Origin: Liolophura sinensis
Lineage: Eukaryota > Mollusca > Polyplacophora > Chitonida > Chitonidae
Length of the DNA: 64,000 bases
Direction of reading: 5' to 3'
Assembly (NCBI RefSeq): GCF_032854445.1
Contig: NC_088300.1
Coordinates: 76,189,966-76,253,965, forward strand
The notes below the pieces were generated by a model that ran no database searches, was not told the DNA's origin, and saw nothing but the letters and a program-made list of their open reading frames with translations. Shown here piece by piece: positions 24,901 through 34,854 of the stretch; the stretch's first letter is position 1, and every line of letters begins with the position of its first letter. Made by a program: the position numbers and the translations under genes.

Positions 24901-27900
24901 GTAAGTAGATACATCTGTAATATTGTTTACACTCTTCATTTATATACCCCTTATTATGATGTAATGTGTAAGTAGATACATCTGTAATATTGTTTACATT
25001 CTTCATTTATATACCCCTTATTATGATGTAATGTGTAAGTAGATACATCTGTAATATTGTTACATTCTTCATTATTCCCCTAAGGATACTGGCTTGTGTC
25101 GTCACCAAACGGAGAAGTGATTTTGTCTTTGTTTTGCTACCTTTTAATTAAAATTCTGGTGGGGGGTAGTGGGGGTGGGGGGAGTCAGAATCATTCATTT
25201 ATTATAAATACAGGCTGAACAAACACATCACAAAAGTTAAAGTGAGTTTATGATTGTGCAAACAACAGACATGCTCCACAGTTATGTCTGAGTTACATTG
25301 GTCACAAGGCAAGAAAATACAGTTTTCGGAGGTAAAATGTGGTGTACATTGTGTATTAGTATTACCCATGCTTGATGTCAACACTACTGAGAGATGTGTC
25401 TGTATTCCTGACAGATGCAGCTCACAGCACAGCCCTGATGAGTACCAACTTACTCTCCTTCCTTCTCCTCACCAAACACAGAGAGGTAAGCTGCTCATTA
25501 ATACAGGATATTGAATGTAACAGGGAGGGAGGGAGAAGGGATCTCTACCTCCACCCATTCTCAGTGTTTGGGGGACCTTGGTGACAATAAGCTGTTGGCA
25601 GCACTTGTGGGCACATTTGCATATTCTTAACTGTGTCTTTGACCAACATGACATGCAAGTTTGAACGCCACACATGGGAAAAGTTTGTCACTGATTTGCC
25701 TTTTGAAAAAAGAATGGCAGATCACAAGGTACATTTTAAACAAGTAGTCGCTAAAAATGCTTGGGTATGGCATTAAGCATTAGTCAAATGAATAAAACAG
25801 TAAATAAAGAACAGTTTAAAGGAGAAGAAAACATAAAATGATGCCAAAATGAGATGAAAGAGCAACAAACCTTATTGGCAAATATGATCTTTAATATTTT
25901 TTTGATTTTTTCCAAGAGAAAAGGGTATTTGAAAATATTTTTGTATGGTGGGTATTTGGGACCAACTTTTGGTATTTATCGTTGTTGCGTAATAATGTTC
26001 TAAATAATGATGTGATGCTTGTCTGATAAATTTATTTGAATGTAAATTTGTTGTTTATATCGAAACATATGCATTTAAGTTAAATTATGATATTATTTAT
26101 GAACATATTAAAATATAAATATGTTCCAAATTGAGGTTTAATTTATTTATTTATTTGATTGGTGTTTTACGCCATACTCAAGAATATTTCACTTATATGA
26201 CAGCGGCCAGCATTATGGTGGGTGGAAACCGGGCACAGCCTGGGGGAAACCCATGACCATCCGCAGGTTGCTGGCAGACCTTCCCACGTACGGCCGGAGA
26301 GGAAGCCAGCATGAGCTGGACTTGAACTCAGAGCGACCACATTGGTGAGAGACTCCTGGGTCATTACGCTGCGCTAGTGCTCTAACCAACTGAGCCATGG
26401 AGGCACCCCAATTTATTTGTTAGCTTAAAAGAACAAATTCTAGTACACAAATATTTATTGAACCTGTGTTACATCCTCATTTATGACATTATTAAACAAG
26501 GACTATAAATACCAAAAGGTAGTCCCAAATACCCACCATACAAAAACTATTTTCAGGTGTCTTTTTATCCCTAAGGAAAGTCAGAAAAAATGTTTTGTAA
26601 GACCACATTTAGAAATAACTTTTCGCACTTTCATGTGAACTTTGTCATTTTTATGTTTTCTCCACCTTTAAGGAATTTCATTACAATGATTTTCACTACG
26701 CCGTCATCAGCACAGCATCTGCAGTTTTCCCACAAGACATAGAACCTGCTTGAAAATGTTTATGGGAGTTACCCTCAGTTGAGGATTAGGTGACATTGAA
26801 ACTCTGACCCCAAACCAGGTGGATAATGAAACTGTAAAACATTATCATTGCACGCCCAGATGTGGGACAGATTTGATGTGAGTTTTATTAGCGAACATGT
26901 CATTGCTATGTTTCCATTAATGACAGGGAACTTCTCTGGTGACGCTCATAAACAGTTTTGCTTGGCTCCAAGACGACTTGTCCATCCGCAAGAGAGACGT
27001 TGGCTTTTCGGGCAGCCTGGATGATATTGTCAACCACGCCCTTGGACTGCTAGGTGATGAACTCGCTAATCCCAGGTAAGACGCTTAGTTAAACCTACTC
27101 ATGTTTTCAAATTCTTTTTAATCCCTTGCTTCCATATGCATGCAGTTATATTGCTGCTATACCCTTTCTTGTGAACAGACAGAAGAGGTATTGCAATGCT
27201 TCAATGATTTGTGGTAATCTAATCCCAAACTTACTTCCACATTGGCTTTGTTAATCACTTGCAATCCCTGAATAGTGTGTGATTATTTGCATGTATTGTA
27301 ACATCAAAGTAAAGAGTGTCCTGTGTTTTGAATATGGGACCAGTTGTTGAAAGCAATGAATATCATAATTGCTGGAGAATGTTCGGTTTCCCCGTAAGTA
27401 CCTTGTATGAGTTAGTCACCATGAAGTACCTGTTCTGTTCAATCTCCTCTACCTCTGTGATTGTATGTGTTTTCTATTGCTACCTTTCAGGCTGGACAAG
27501 AATGGCAATTTGGTCATAAAGCCAAATTTGAGCTTACCACATGTGCTGGAGCTGAGTTATTATAGCAACGCAGTTATCTCCCCCTACCTCCTTGAGAGTG
27601 TTATTGGTAATATACTTTAATAATTTTTCATGTCATAATTTTGAGAGCGTCGGATTAGCCCATGAAATTAGAGGTATTAACATGTGGTTGGCCCACAAAG
27701 CATTGTCAGCACTGTCAGCATTAGTTGTTGAATATTCAGATTACGACATAGTGGAGTATTTCTTGCCTGCGTCTTTTTTTTTAATATTCTGTAATTTTGA
27801 ACGCCATTACAAGGAAAGCTACAAGTTATAGTATTGAGTAATATTGCATAAAATGTGCACGTATAGATTTTTCAGCAGTGTCCTTAGATTTAGATGTACA

Positions 27901-30900
27901 AACTACATGTTAATTGTGAGTACTGTTTACTGCATTGCTAATCCAACCCCTGTCTGCCTGCAGTGAACTCAGTGTTTGCAGCACTGGACACTGGATTATC
28001 CACCATGACAAAGAATATCTCAGAAGATGACATCTCCACCAGCAGGGAAAAGATACTCATAATAGCCACAGAATTATGTAAACTTTTCCAGAATGAGTTC
28101 ATTTTCATTCCAGTGAGTATTTAGAATTTCCCACATAAGCATTAACACAGCTAATTGTACTGCATTTTCTTCAATACGAAAAAATCATGAAGTGGTGGAA
28201 CTTTTCAAGAGCAGCACTTTAATAATTGACACCTTGTCTAAAGTGAGAAAAGTTCTAGGTTTTATCCTCGTTTATCTCCATTTACTGTGTCAAAAAAGGC
28301 AAAATCCTTCGTAAATGTAATGACATTCCACCCATGTTAGTAATCTTACATTGAGCCATAAACAATAGACCAGTAGAGCCTTGATGTGTGGAAAAGATCA
28401 TGGCTGATAAGGCTCATCTTTCTTTTGATCTAAGTCAAATATAGTGAGTATATCTCAAATCAAATATTAGAAGTAAACAAATAAATATAGCTCCTCTCAT
28501 TCAAGCCAAAGGCCAGTCAAACCTAATTAACACCTAGGTTTTGTTCTGTTCTACTTGCTTAAATAAAGAGTATTTCTAGTACTACAGGATACACTTTCTT
28601 TCGTGTAACCATTTTAAAAAAAATGCCCTTCTTGCTCAGTCCATAGAAGTTCCATTGAATTATAAAGAGGAAAAACTTATCCTGTTGAATAATATATTCT
28701 GTGCTATTATTCAATTTTTTTTTTGGAACACCTTCTTGTAACTACCATGGTAATTAATTGTGCAGTAGCTTGTACTGTTGTGCAATTAACCTGGTAAATT
28801 CAGTTTATCAAATGGTTTGGTGTTGTGTGTTGTGATATATCATGTGTGATGTTGTACTTCCTGTTTTCAGTCCTGTGAAGAACTTCATCATATGTTAGCT
28901 CAGACACTGGAGGAGCTGGTTACGTCAGAGGTGCTCCATAAGGAGGAAACAAAGGTAAGTCATGAAGTTCTACGTGTGTTTAAAGGACTGGTTCGCGCTG
29001 ACTATTCAAACTTTGACCAATGGGGTCCCGTGTTCATTGTTGAGGTATCTGGGGAAGCTCAGTTGTTTCCTCTGGGCACTTCGATCTGTGATTCGCGGTG
29101 AAAATTGCTTAAGCTTAACTGAACAGTAAGGTAAAAAGGCGTTATATGTGTGATGTTTTTGTCTGACAGATACTTGGGGCATACACGGAAGAAGACAAGA
29201 AGTGGGCAAAAAACTTTGGCGAGAGTTTCAGCTGGCAGTCTCAGGATTCAGACGAGGAGAATTGGCCGCCTCAGGATTATCTCATCAGTGTATGTTACAC
29301 CTACCTTATAAGCTGCCTTAGGATTATCTCATCAGTGTATGTTACACCTACCTTATAAGCTGCCTTAGGATTATCTCATCAGTGTATGTTACACCTACCT
29401 TATAAGCTGCCTCAGGATTATCTCATCAGTGTATGTTACACCTACCTTATAAGTTGTCTTGGTTTGCTTTGGTATAATCAGATGAATCCTTGAAAAGAAA
29501 GTGCTACTATTTTGGCAACTCTGGAAAAAGTAATACATGTAGTTGTATTATTGCACGCACATTATTGCTGTGTTGCAATTATACCATATTCTTTGTTATA
29601 TTCAAACCGTTATTATGTGTGACCAAAGGAGCTAACAGAACTATTTCATTAACTTGAAAAACTTCATTTTACTTTGTGAACATCTGAAAAGTAACATGGT
29701 GAATCTTTCAGGAACATATGTAAATACCTCAGCACACATGATTGGTATGTCAGAATACTAGAGATTGTGTGTTTTGACTCTACTGCTGAAACCTGTTGGT
29801 ATACGTTGTGCATGGAGTAATGTAAATACTGTTTTCATGACTTCATACAGGTGAATGTGGAAGATTCTGATGTTATTGAGAGGCTGTCCTTCCTACAGAG
29901 CATATTAGGGCCTTACATTGAGGGGTATTGGACAACAGCTCTGACAATAACAAAACTCCGGGAAAAGGAGATGGCAGGTAAGTTCTATTCTGCTTTTGTA
30001 TTTGCATTGGTCTTCTTATAAGAAGGATAAAAGTGGTCATCTCAGATTTGTGAAGCAATTAGAATGATTAATATTGTTTGAAAACACTGACATTTTTCTC
30101 TTTCACAGAGGATGACTTTTTTAAACTTTTGCACAACAGTGCCATGGAGAGAGTGAACAAAGAATTGACCACATACGGTAAACTGTTTTATTTATGTTTA
30201 TGTTTTGGACTTTACCTTTGCACAGTGTATAAATGAGTCAGAGAGACAGGAGTTGCTTACTTGGTGATATATAGATTATGGGATGAAGAAAATTAAAGTA
30301 CATGTATTAGAAAAATCATAATTCTTGAGTATAGTGTAAAACACCGATCAAATAAATGAATAAATAAATAGAAAAATAATAAACTTATAGTTTCTTGTTT
30401 TCAAGAAAGAATTAAATTAAACTTCTAAAAATGCAGATGTCTTGATTCCTTGTGTGCATGTAATCCTCCAGTGACAACTTGTGTATGTTTAGTCCTCTAG
30501 TCACAACTTGTTTGCATGTAATTCTCCAGTGACAACTTGTGTATGTTTAGTCCTCTAGTCACAACTTGTTTGCATGTAATCCTCCAGTGACAACTTGTGT
30601 ATGTTTAGTCCTCTAATCACAACTTGTTTGCATGTAATCCTCCAGTGACAACTTGTGTATGTTTAGTCCTCTAGTCACAACTTGTGTGCATGTAATCCTC
30701 CAGTGACATGCTGGTTTCATAAAGTAAGATGTCATGTCTCTTTTTTTTTTCAGCTGAGAGTTCATCCATGGAGATTCTGAAGAATGCGATGAAAACATTC
30801 CAGGAGCTAAAGCTGATTGACTGTTATTTCGCTGGCAATCTGAAGATGGTGGAGTTACACGACCATTATTTGGTGGAGGAAAAGCTTCAAGACTTGTTAG

Positions 30901-30926
30901 ACCTGCTGGAAAGTCTACGAGAGTGA
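15953..30926 (+). CDS. GPAM: Glycerol-3-phosphate acyltransferase 1, mitochondrial (GPAT1)
   Basis: Acylates glycerol-3-phosphate at sn-1, the first step of glycerolipid synthesis; known members sit in the outer mitochondrial membrane. Exons: 15953-16177, 16660-16773, 17502-17572, 17715-17822, 18338-18378, 19616-19742, 21199-21295, 21853-21989, 22279-22375, 22725-22854, 23014-23096, 23741-23854, 24385-24607, 25415-25485, 26927-27075, 27491-27606, 27964-28112, 28871-28954, 29170-29289, 29851-29977, 30109-30177, 30754-30926. All junctions keep phase. Acyltransferase motifs: HRSHLDY (HX4D), GAFFIRRRLD, FIEGGRSRTGK and FIVPVTINY. The N-terminal RPFMGQCCQC also matches GPAM, not GNPAT, and the C terminus (ESLRE) is not a peroxisomal signal. 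The first exon has an in-frame TAA at 16067-16069. Alternatively, donor 16050 joined to exon start 16670 bypasses the TAA and gives 828 aa, about the vertebrate length; starting at the later Met-Thr-Arg-Pro is also possible. The gene is certain; the N terminus is not. Confidence 0.92.
17945..18200 (+). mobile_element. tRNA-derived SINE, near full-length, in a GPAM intron
   Basis: It starts TTGGCCTGGTGGTTAACATT (degraded A-box region) and has GATTTCAAGTCCAGC (B-box-like). The body continues with GCTGGCTTCCTCTCTAG, then GATGGTTGTGGGTTTTCC and CCCACCATGATGCTGGCC, and a poly-A/AAATAAATAAATC tail. Old copy. Confidence 0.75.
18833..19020 (+). repeat. Possible interspersed repeat fragment
   Basis: The stretch with CTGTCTGTCCATTCGTCTGT, then CTACTGCACCGATTTTGATG and AAGTTTACC resembles a widespread invertebrate repeat motif. 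No boundaries are visible. Confidence 0.35.
21515..21668. mobile_element. Internally inverted SINE mosaic in a GPAM intron
   Basis: A minus-strand 3' end (TTATTTGATGTTTTATGCCA) is followed directly by plus-strand body (GGAGAGTCTGCCAGTAACCT to TTTCTCCAGGGCTCTGC). Minus-strand body and head follow (AGGAGAGGAAGCCAACAT, then CCTGAGTCATCGTGCTGAG). Confidence 0.6.
24168..24298 (+). mobile_element. tRNA-derived SINE, 5'-truncated
   Basis: GGTCTGCCAGCAATAGTTAT, then GGGTTTCCCTTGGGCTCTGC and TCCCATGATCATGCTGGCC, ending CCAATCAAATAAATAAATAC. Lies in a GPAM intron. Confidence 0.8.
24753..25085 (+). repeat. Minisatellite, 67-bp unit, five copies
   Basis: Copies start TTATGATGTAATGTGTAAGT at 24753, 24820, 24887, 24954 and 25021. 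They are almost identical, implying recent expansion; the last is shortened. It sits in a GPAM intron. Confidence 0.95.
25810..26680. mobile_element. Foldback element with long imperfect inverted arms, hosting a SINE
   Basis: The left arm (about 25810-26075) contains TTTAAAGGAGAAGAAAACAT and GTATGGTGGGTATTTGGGAC. The right arm (about 26425-26680) contains their inverted counterparts, GTCCCAAATACCCACCATAC and ATGTTTTCTCCACCTTTAAGG. Without the SINE in the centre the element is about 600 bp. No protein is encoded. Lies in a GPAM intron. Confidence 0.7.
26140..26407 (-). mobile_element. Full-length tRNA-derived SINE (best copy in the window)
   Basis: On the minus strand it begins GGTGCCTCCATGGCTCAGTT, then GGTTAGAGCACTAGCGCAGC. 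A box: TGGCTCAGTTGG. B box: GAGTTCAAGTCC. A conserved body follows, then an (AAAT)n tail. A 9-bp AATTTATTT flanks both ends, a likely target-site duplication. The tRNA-like head shows Pol III-type ancestry. Confidence 0.85.
29269..29456 (+). repeat. 47-bp tandem repeat spanning a GPAM exon end and its 5' splice site
   Basis: Copies start at 29269, 29316, 29363 and 29410. Each contains AGGATTATCTCATCAGTGTA, that is, the last codons of the exon ending at 29289 plus the GTATGT donor. Reading on from the first donor meets a stop within the repeats, so the first donor is taken as the one used. Confidence 0.95.
30318..30370 (+). mobile_element. SINE 3' tail fragment
   Basis: TAATTCTTGAGTATAGTGTA, then AAACACCGATCAAATAAATG and AATAAATAAATAG. 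Only the 3' end remains. Confidence 0.65.
30452..30708 (+). repeat. Minisatellite, 58-bp unit, about 4.4 copies
   Basis: Alternating half-units GTAATCCTCCAGTGACAACT and GTTTAGTCCTCTAGTCACAA recur with a 58-bp period. The array ends about 45 bp before the acceptor of the last GPAM exon. Confidence 0.9.
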
Positions 30927-32875
30927 AGAGACATGTGAAATCTGACACTAGATCTTGTGTTGAAGGTGATGCCTGTACAGCATCCTGGTGAGATTATGCA
31001 GCAGCCTGCCATTTCTTACAGAGGACACCAGTGACATTGACACAGCATCCAGTGACATTGATTTTGCATCCTGTGGCATCTACTTATGGTTAACAGACAT
31101 AATGATTTAGTTTTCGGAGGAAAAAATAGAATATGAATTGAATGCTTCAAGAAACAATGCTTCTTACCTCAGAACTCAAAAAAAGCTGTTTCTCGGTTTT
31201 TATTGGGTAAATGGGAATCAAGACACATTCAGATAGTCCCGAACATAATACTATTATTCCCTCTTCAAGCACTAATGTGTGCAAAGGCAGCCCACATGAA
31301 CTGCAGAAGCTTCCTTATTTTGCTGTGAAAAGCTAATGGGTTATTGTCTCCTTTGTTCATTTAAATGTCCACTTTTGGTCAATTCGGTTTCATTGGGCTT
31401 TTATGAACAATTGCATGTGTGTGGCCCAGAAATGCAGTTGTAGGCATACCAAATACCATAGATGGTCAACATTGTGATAATTTACAGCATACAACCTGAC
31501 ACAAGGTTGTGACGTGTGATCTCCACTCCGATGTGGATATTTCTTGGAAGAGAAAGTGTGATATAATTAATAACATAATAAGTATTTTGGTTACTTTGAT
31601 TTATGAATTTCTTGGAGCTGTGCTTTACATCTGGCTGCACTGCAGTTAGCAGACCCAGATATGAGAGAAAAAATTAGTCACAGACATTCCTGGTTTACAA
31701 CTTAGATTGGAAAGCTGATGTAAGTGGCAATTTCAGACATAAATGTGGTATACTTTTGCAGATTGTTAAAATTGTTTGTGTAATAGTTTCATACAGTAGT
31801 ATTTGTGATTAATATATCCCTTTGTAATAGTAGAATCGTGTCCTAATTTTTGCTAAGGCGTATAATATATGTTGGAACTAAACCTTGAAGTTGAAGATTG
31901 TTACAAAATGTTGGATGTTGTATAGTTACGATTAAGTGTCAGATTGTTCAAGCCATAACCTACTCTACCAATATTGTCAGAATATTAGTGGAGGTTATAA
32001 TAGTATATTGAAGAACATCTTCAATGCTCAGTGCCCAAAGAGATTTGTCATTGTATAATTTATTATGGAATCTATACAGAGAGTTATGTTCACCTACATG
32101 TAGTTCTTACAAGCCAGTGATTGTTGTGTGTCCATGTGGAAGAAAAAATGAGGGTAGATATATGTATGGTTCTGTATGAGCCCCTCTGCTATCCCAGCTC
32201 GTGTAGGCAACTGCATTAGGGTACCAGTCAAGAGAGTATTTGGGCGCTCCTGGTTAACACAGTTAGGGAGACTTTCACTTCCACTTTGGTGGGATTTCTT
32301 ATTGTATTGAAAATATGTTCATGTCAGTATGTCTTGGGTTCATAAAGTGACTGAAATTGCAGAGCTTATTCAGGTAATATTGCTGCATTTACGCAAACAA
32401 TGCTCATGTTGAATGATCAACATTCACATTGAACGTTTTGCCATTTGTTTTCTACTTTTTGGTGGTGCTCTGAAAAGTGATGTGCACTGCTTGGAATTAC
32501 AGGTGTAACCCAACCAAGCCCTGAGATTTTAGTTTACAATAGGTTTCATTTTATGATGTGTGTTTTTGTGAATTCTTGCTTTTTCTTATGAGTGTTGTGT
32601 TAAATGGAGAGAATAATGTTTGAAGTAAAGTGATCATCTTGTTAAGATTGTTGAAACTGCTGTGGGCTTGATACTTAAGGAGACTTGGTTTGTGAGGTGT
32701 ATTTAAAGCAGTCTTTGCACAAGATTGTATGTTGAATTGATTTTTTGTGAAGTCTTTTTCTTATGGATTTACATGTATATGTAAAATGAAGATTACTTTT
32801 CTTTAATTTAAAGATAAAGGATTTTTTTCATGGAAAAATGTGTGATTTATTCTGTTGTTGAGTAACAAGCTTGTC
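30927..32875 (+). other. GPAM 3' UTR and intergenic DNA
   Basis: Downstream of the GPAM stop. No further coding signal and no convincing AATAAA were found, so the transcript end cannot be placed. Confidence 0.5.
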
Positions 32876-32879
32876 GAGT

Positions 32880-33265
32880 TGATTTATGTATTTGATTGGT
32901 GTTTTATACCATGCTCAAGAATATTTCGCTTATACGACGGCGGCCAGCATTATGGTGGGTGGAAATCAAGCACAGCCCGGGGGAAACCCACGACCATCTG
33001 CAGGTTGCTGGAAGACCTTCCCACATATGACTGGAGAGGAAGCCAGCATGGGCTCAACTTGAACTCACAGCAACTCCATTGGTGAGAGACTCCCGAGTCA
33101 TTACATTGCACAAGCATGCTAACCGAGCCACGGAGGCCCCTTTGCCGAGTTGAGGATTCTTGGTTATTCTTGGTGAGAGACTCCTGCGTCATTACATTGC
33201 ACTAGCGCGCTAACCAACTGAGCCACGGAGGCCCCTTCGCGGAGTTGAGGATTCTTGGTTAGAAT
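32880..33265 (-). mobile_element. Full-length SINE with tandemly duplicated tRNA-like head
   Basis: A complete body on the minus strand. The head region (GGTGAGAGACTCC... to GAGCCACGGAGGCCCC) is present twice, about 33081-33138 and 33172-33233. GAGTTGAGGATTCTTGGTT follows each head. GAGTTGA also lies at the tail side (about 32877) and may be the target-site duplication. Confidence 0.8.
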
Positions 33266-33781
33266 GACAAAATATATAGCTATCTTTCATTCCAACAGCA
33301 TATCCTACTTTCATTTGCATCTTGCGCATGTCAGAACATTCAGGTGTTAGAGGAAAGTTTGTAACGTGTCCTGAATGACAGACTGATTAATCACCACACA
33401 TCAACACACATAAATGGAAATATCAAAGAATTTTATTCACAGTTGCTAGGACTTCAGCCATATCAGAACAATGGAGAGAGCCTGACCCATAGAACTGATA
33501 TTAATAACAGTGAGTACATCACAATGATTCCAGGAGATTCAAGGCAATTCCTAGCTCGTACAGTTACATAATAAATATGGAAATGGCTGTTGGACCCAAT
33601 ACAAACCTTTAGTCATCATTACACATAATGGAAAATTAACAAAAGATATACAAGTCTAAGCTTTGAGAAAAACCCCTTTGAAATCCTGTCACTTAGAGTA
33701 ATGGCCATGGTTGTGTGCCAGCTGTATTACAAATTGGTATGATGTAAATAAAAAAATGGCTGCTCATAACCAGTCCTTCAC

Positions 33782-33787
33782 ATTTAT
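33782..33787 (-). promoter_or_regulatory. Candidate poly(A) signal for NELFA
   Basis: AATAAA on the minus strand (TTTATT on plus) about 1.07 kb after the NELFA stop. A second one lies at 33432-33437. Either could end the transcript. Confidence 0.35.
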
Positions 33788-34079
33788 TCACAACACTCAT
33801 AGATGCTGTTACTGAAAGTGATCCTGCCACAAAATTTGTACACCGATTTCATGTTCATACACCGATCTTCAGAAGATAAGTGCACGTGTATGGAAGGAAG
33901 AAGGCCTTTGCAATCAGATAGGACACTAATAAAGCTGGAAACTAAATGTACATTGAATTGGTTTAACATACATGTATGTACGTACAGATTTCAAGGATAA
34001 GTTCTGCCAGTTGATTAAGCTTGTGTCTTTTACAGGATAATTTACCAAGAACTGGTAAATACTGGCATGTTACAGCAGG

Positions 34080-34290
34080 TGTTCACTCTATCAGGAGTAG
34101 TAAATCACTGTGCAACAATGTCGCATTCTTGTGTAAATTCTATAAGGAGTAAGATGTCACTGAACAGTAATGTCACATTCTTAAGTACATTCTATAGGAG
34201 CAGGAATTCACTGTGCAACAACACTGCATTCTTGTGTACACTCTGTCACAAGTAGAAAGCCACTGAGCAACAATGGCACATGTGAATGCA
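34080..34290. repeat. Degenerate minisatellite, about 52-bp unit, four copies
   Basis: CACTG-AACA-ATG-C-CATTCTT blocks start near 34106, 34158, 34209 and 34261. It probably falls in the NELFA 3' UTR. Confidence 0.75.
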
Positions 34291-34854
34291 GCAAGTGAGA
34301 ATTTTAGAATACATCATTCACAGATTATTATCATGTATGTACATTTGGGAATGCTCAATAAACGACACCTATCTGAACTCAGGAAACATGAAATGTGTTC
34401 TGTGTCAAACAGTCAAACAATGAGAATGTGGAAGCTTTCTATGATGTGAGAGCCACAACCAGGTTTGCTAGGCACTTTTATCAGTGATCAAGACCAAAGT
34501 GATTGAGGTGTACTCATTTTACTTCTGCAACATTATCATAATACCACTAAAACAACTGTCCTGTATTTTCCACCACTGCTGTCACAATTCTCAATTCACT
34601 TCATGAGGACACCTGTCCACTGTGTGTCATCAGGGAGTCACTGTTTGTAACCTGACTACAACCCACAAATGGTAGCCATGTTAGGTTTCAGAAGACAGAG
34701 ACAATGCCACCATGGAGTCTCAGCTCTGTAGATTTCACAACAGGACACATGCCGCAGTTTACAAACAGGGGCAAATAACTCACATAGAAACAGTCATAAT
34801 ACTATAACATCCAGACACAATACATCAACACCACTGGCTGGCACCATACCATCA

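Noticed and set aside
26167-26398. Open frames in the SINE copies (for example those reading MAQLVRALAQRNDPGVSHQC)
   Set aside because: The same peptide fragments recur at each SINE copy because the element, not a gene, is being translated.
26140-26407. A genuine tRNA gene in the SINE heads
   Set aside because: A and B boxes are present, but the cloverleaf is not complete and the sequence runs straight into the SINE body.
15953-30926. Assignment of the acyltransferase to GNPAT (peroxisomal DHAP acyltransferase)
   Set aside because: The protein ends ESLRE with no SKL/AKL-type signal, and RPFMGQCCQC, HKGQMQLVKKATE and GAFFIRRRLD match recalled GPAM much better.
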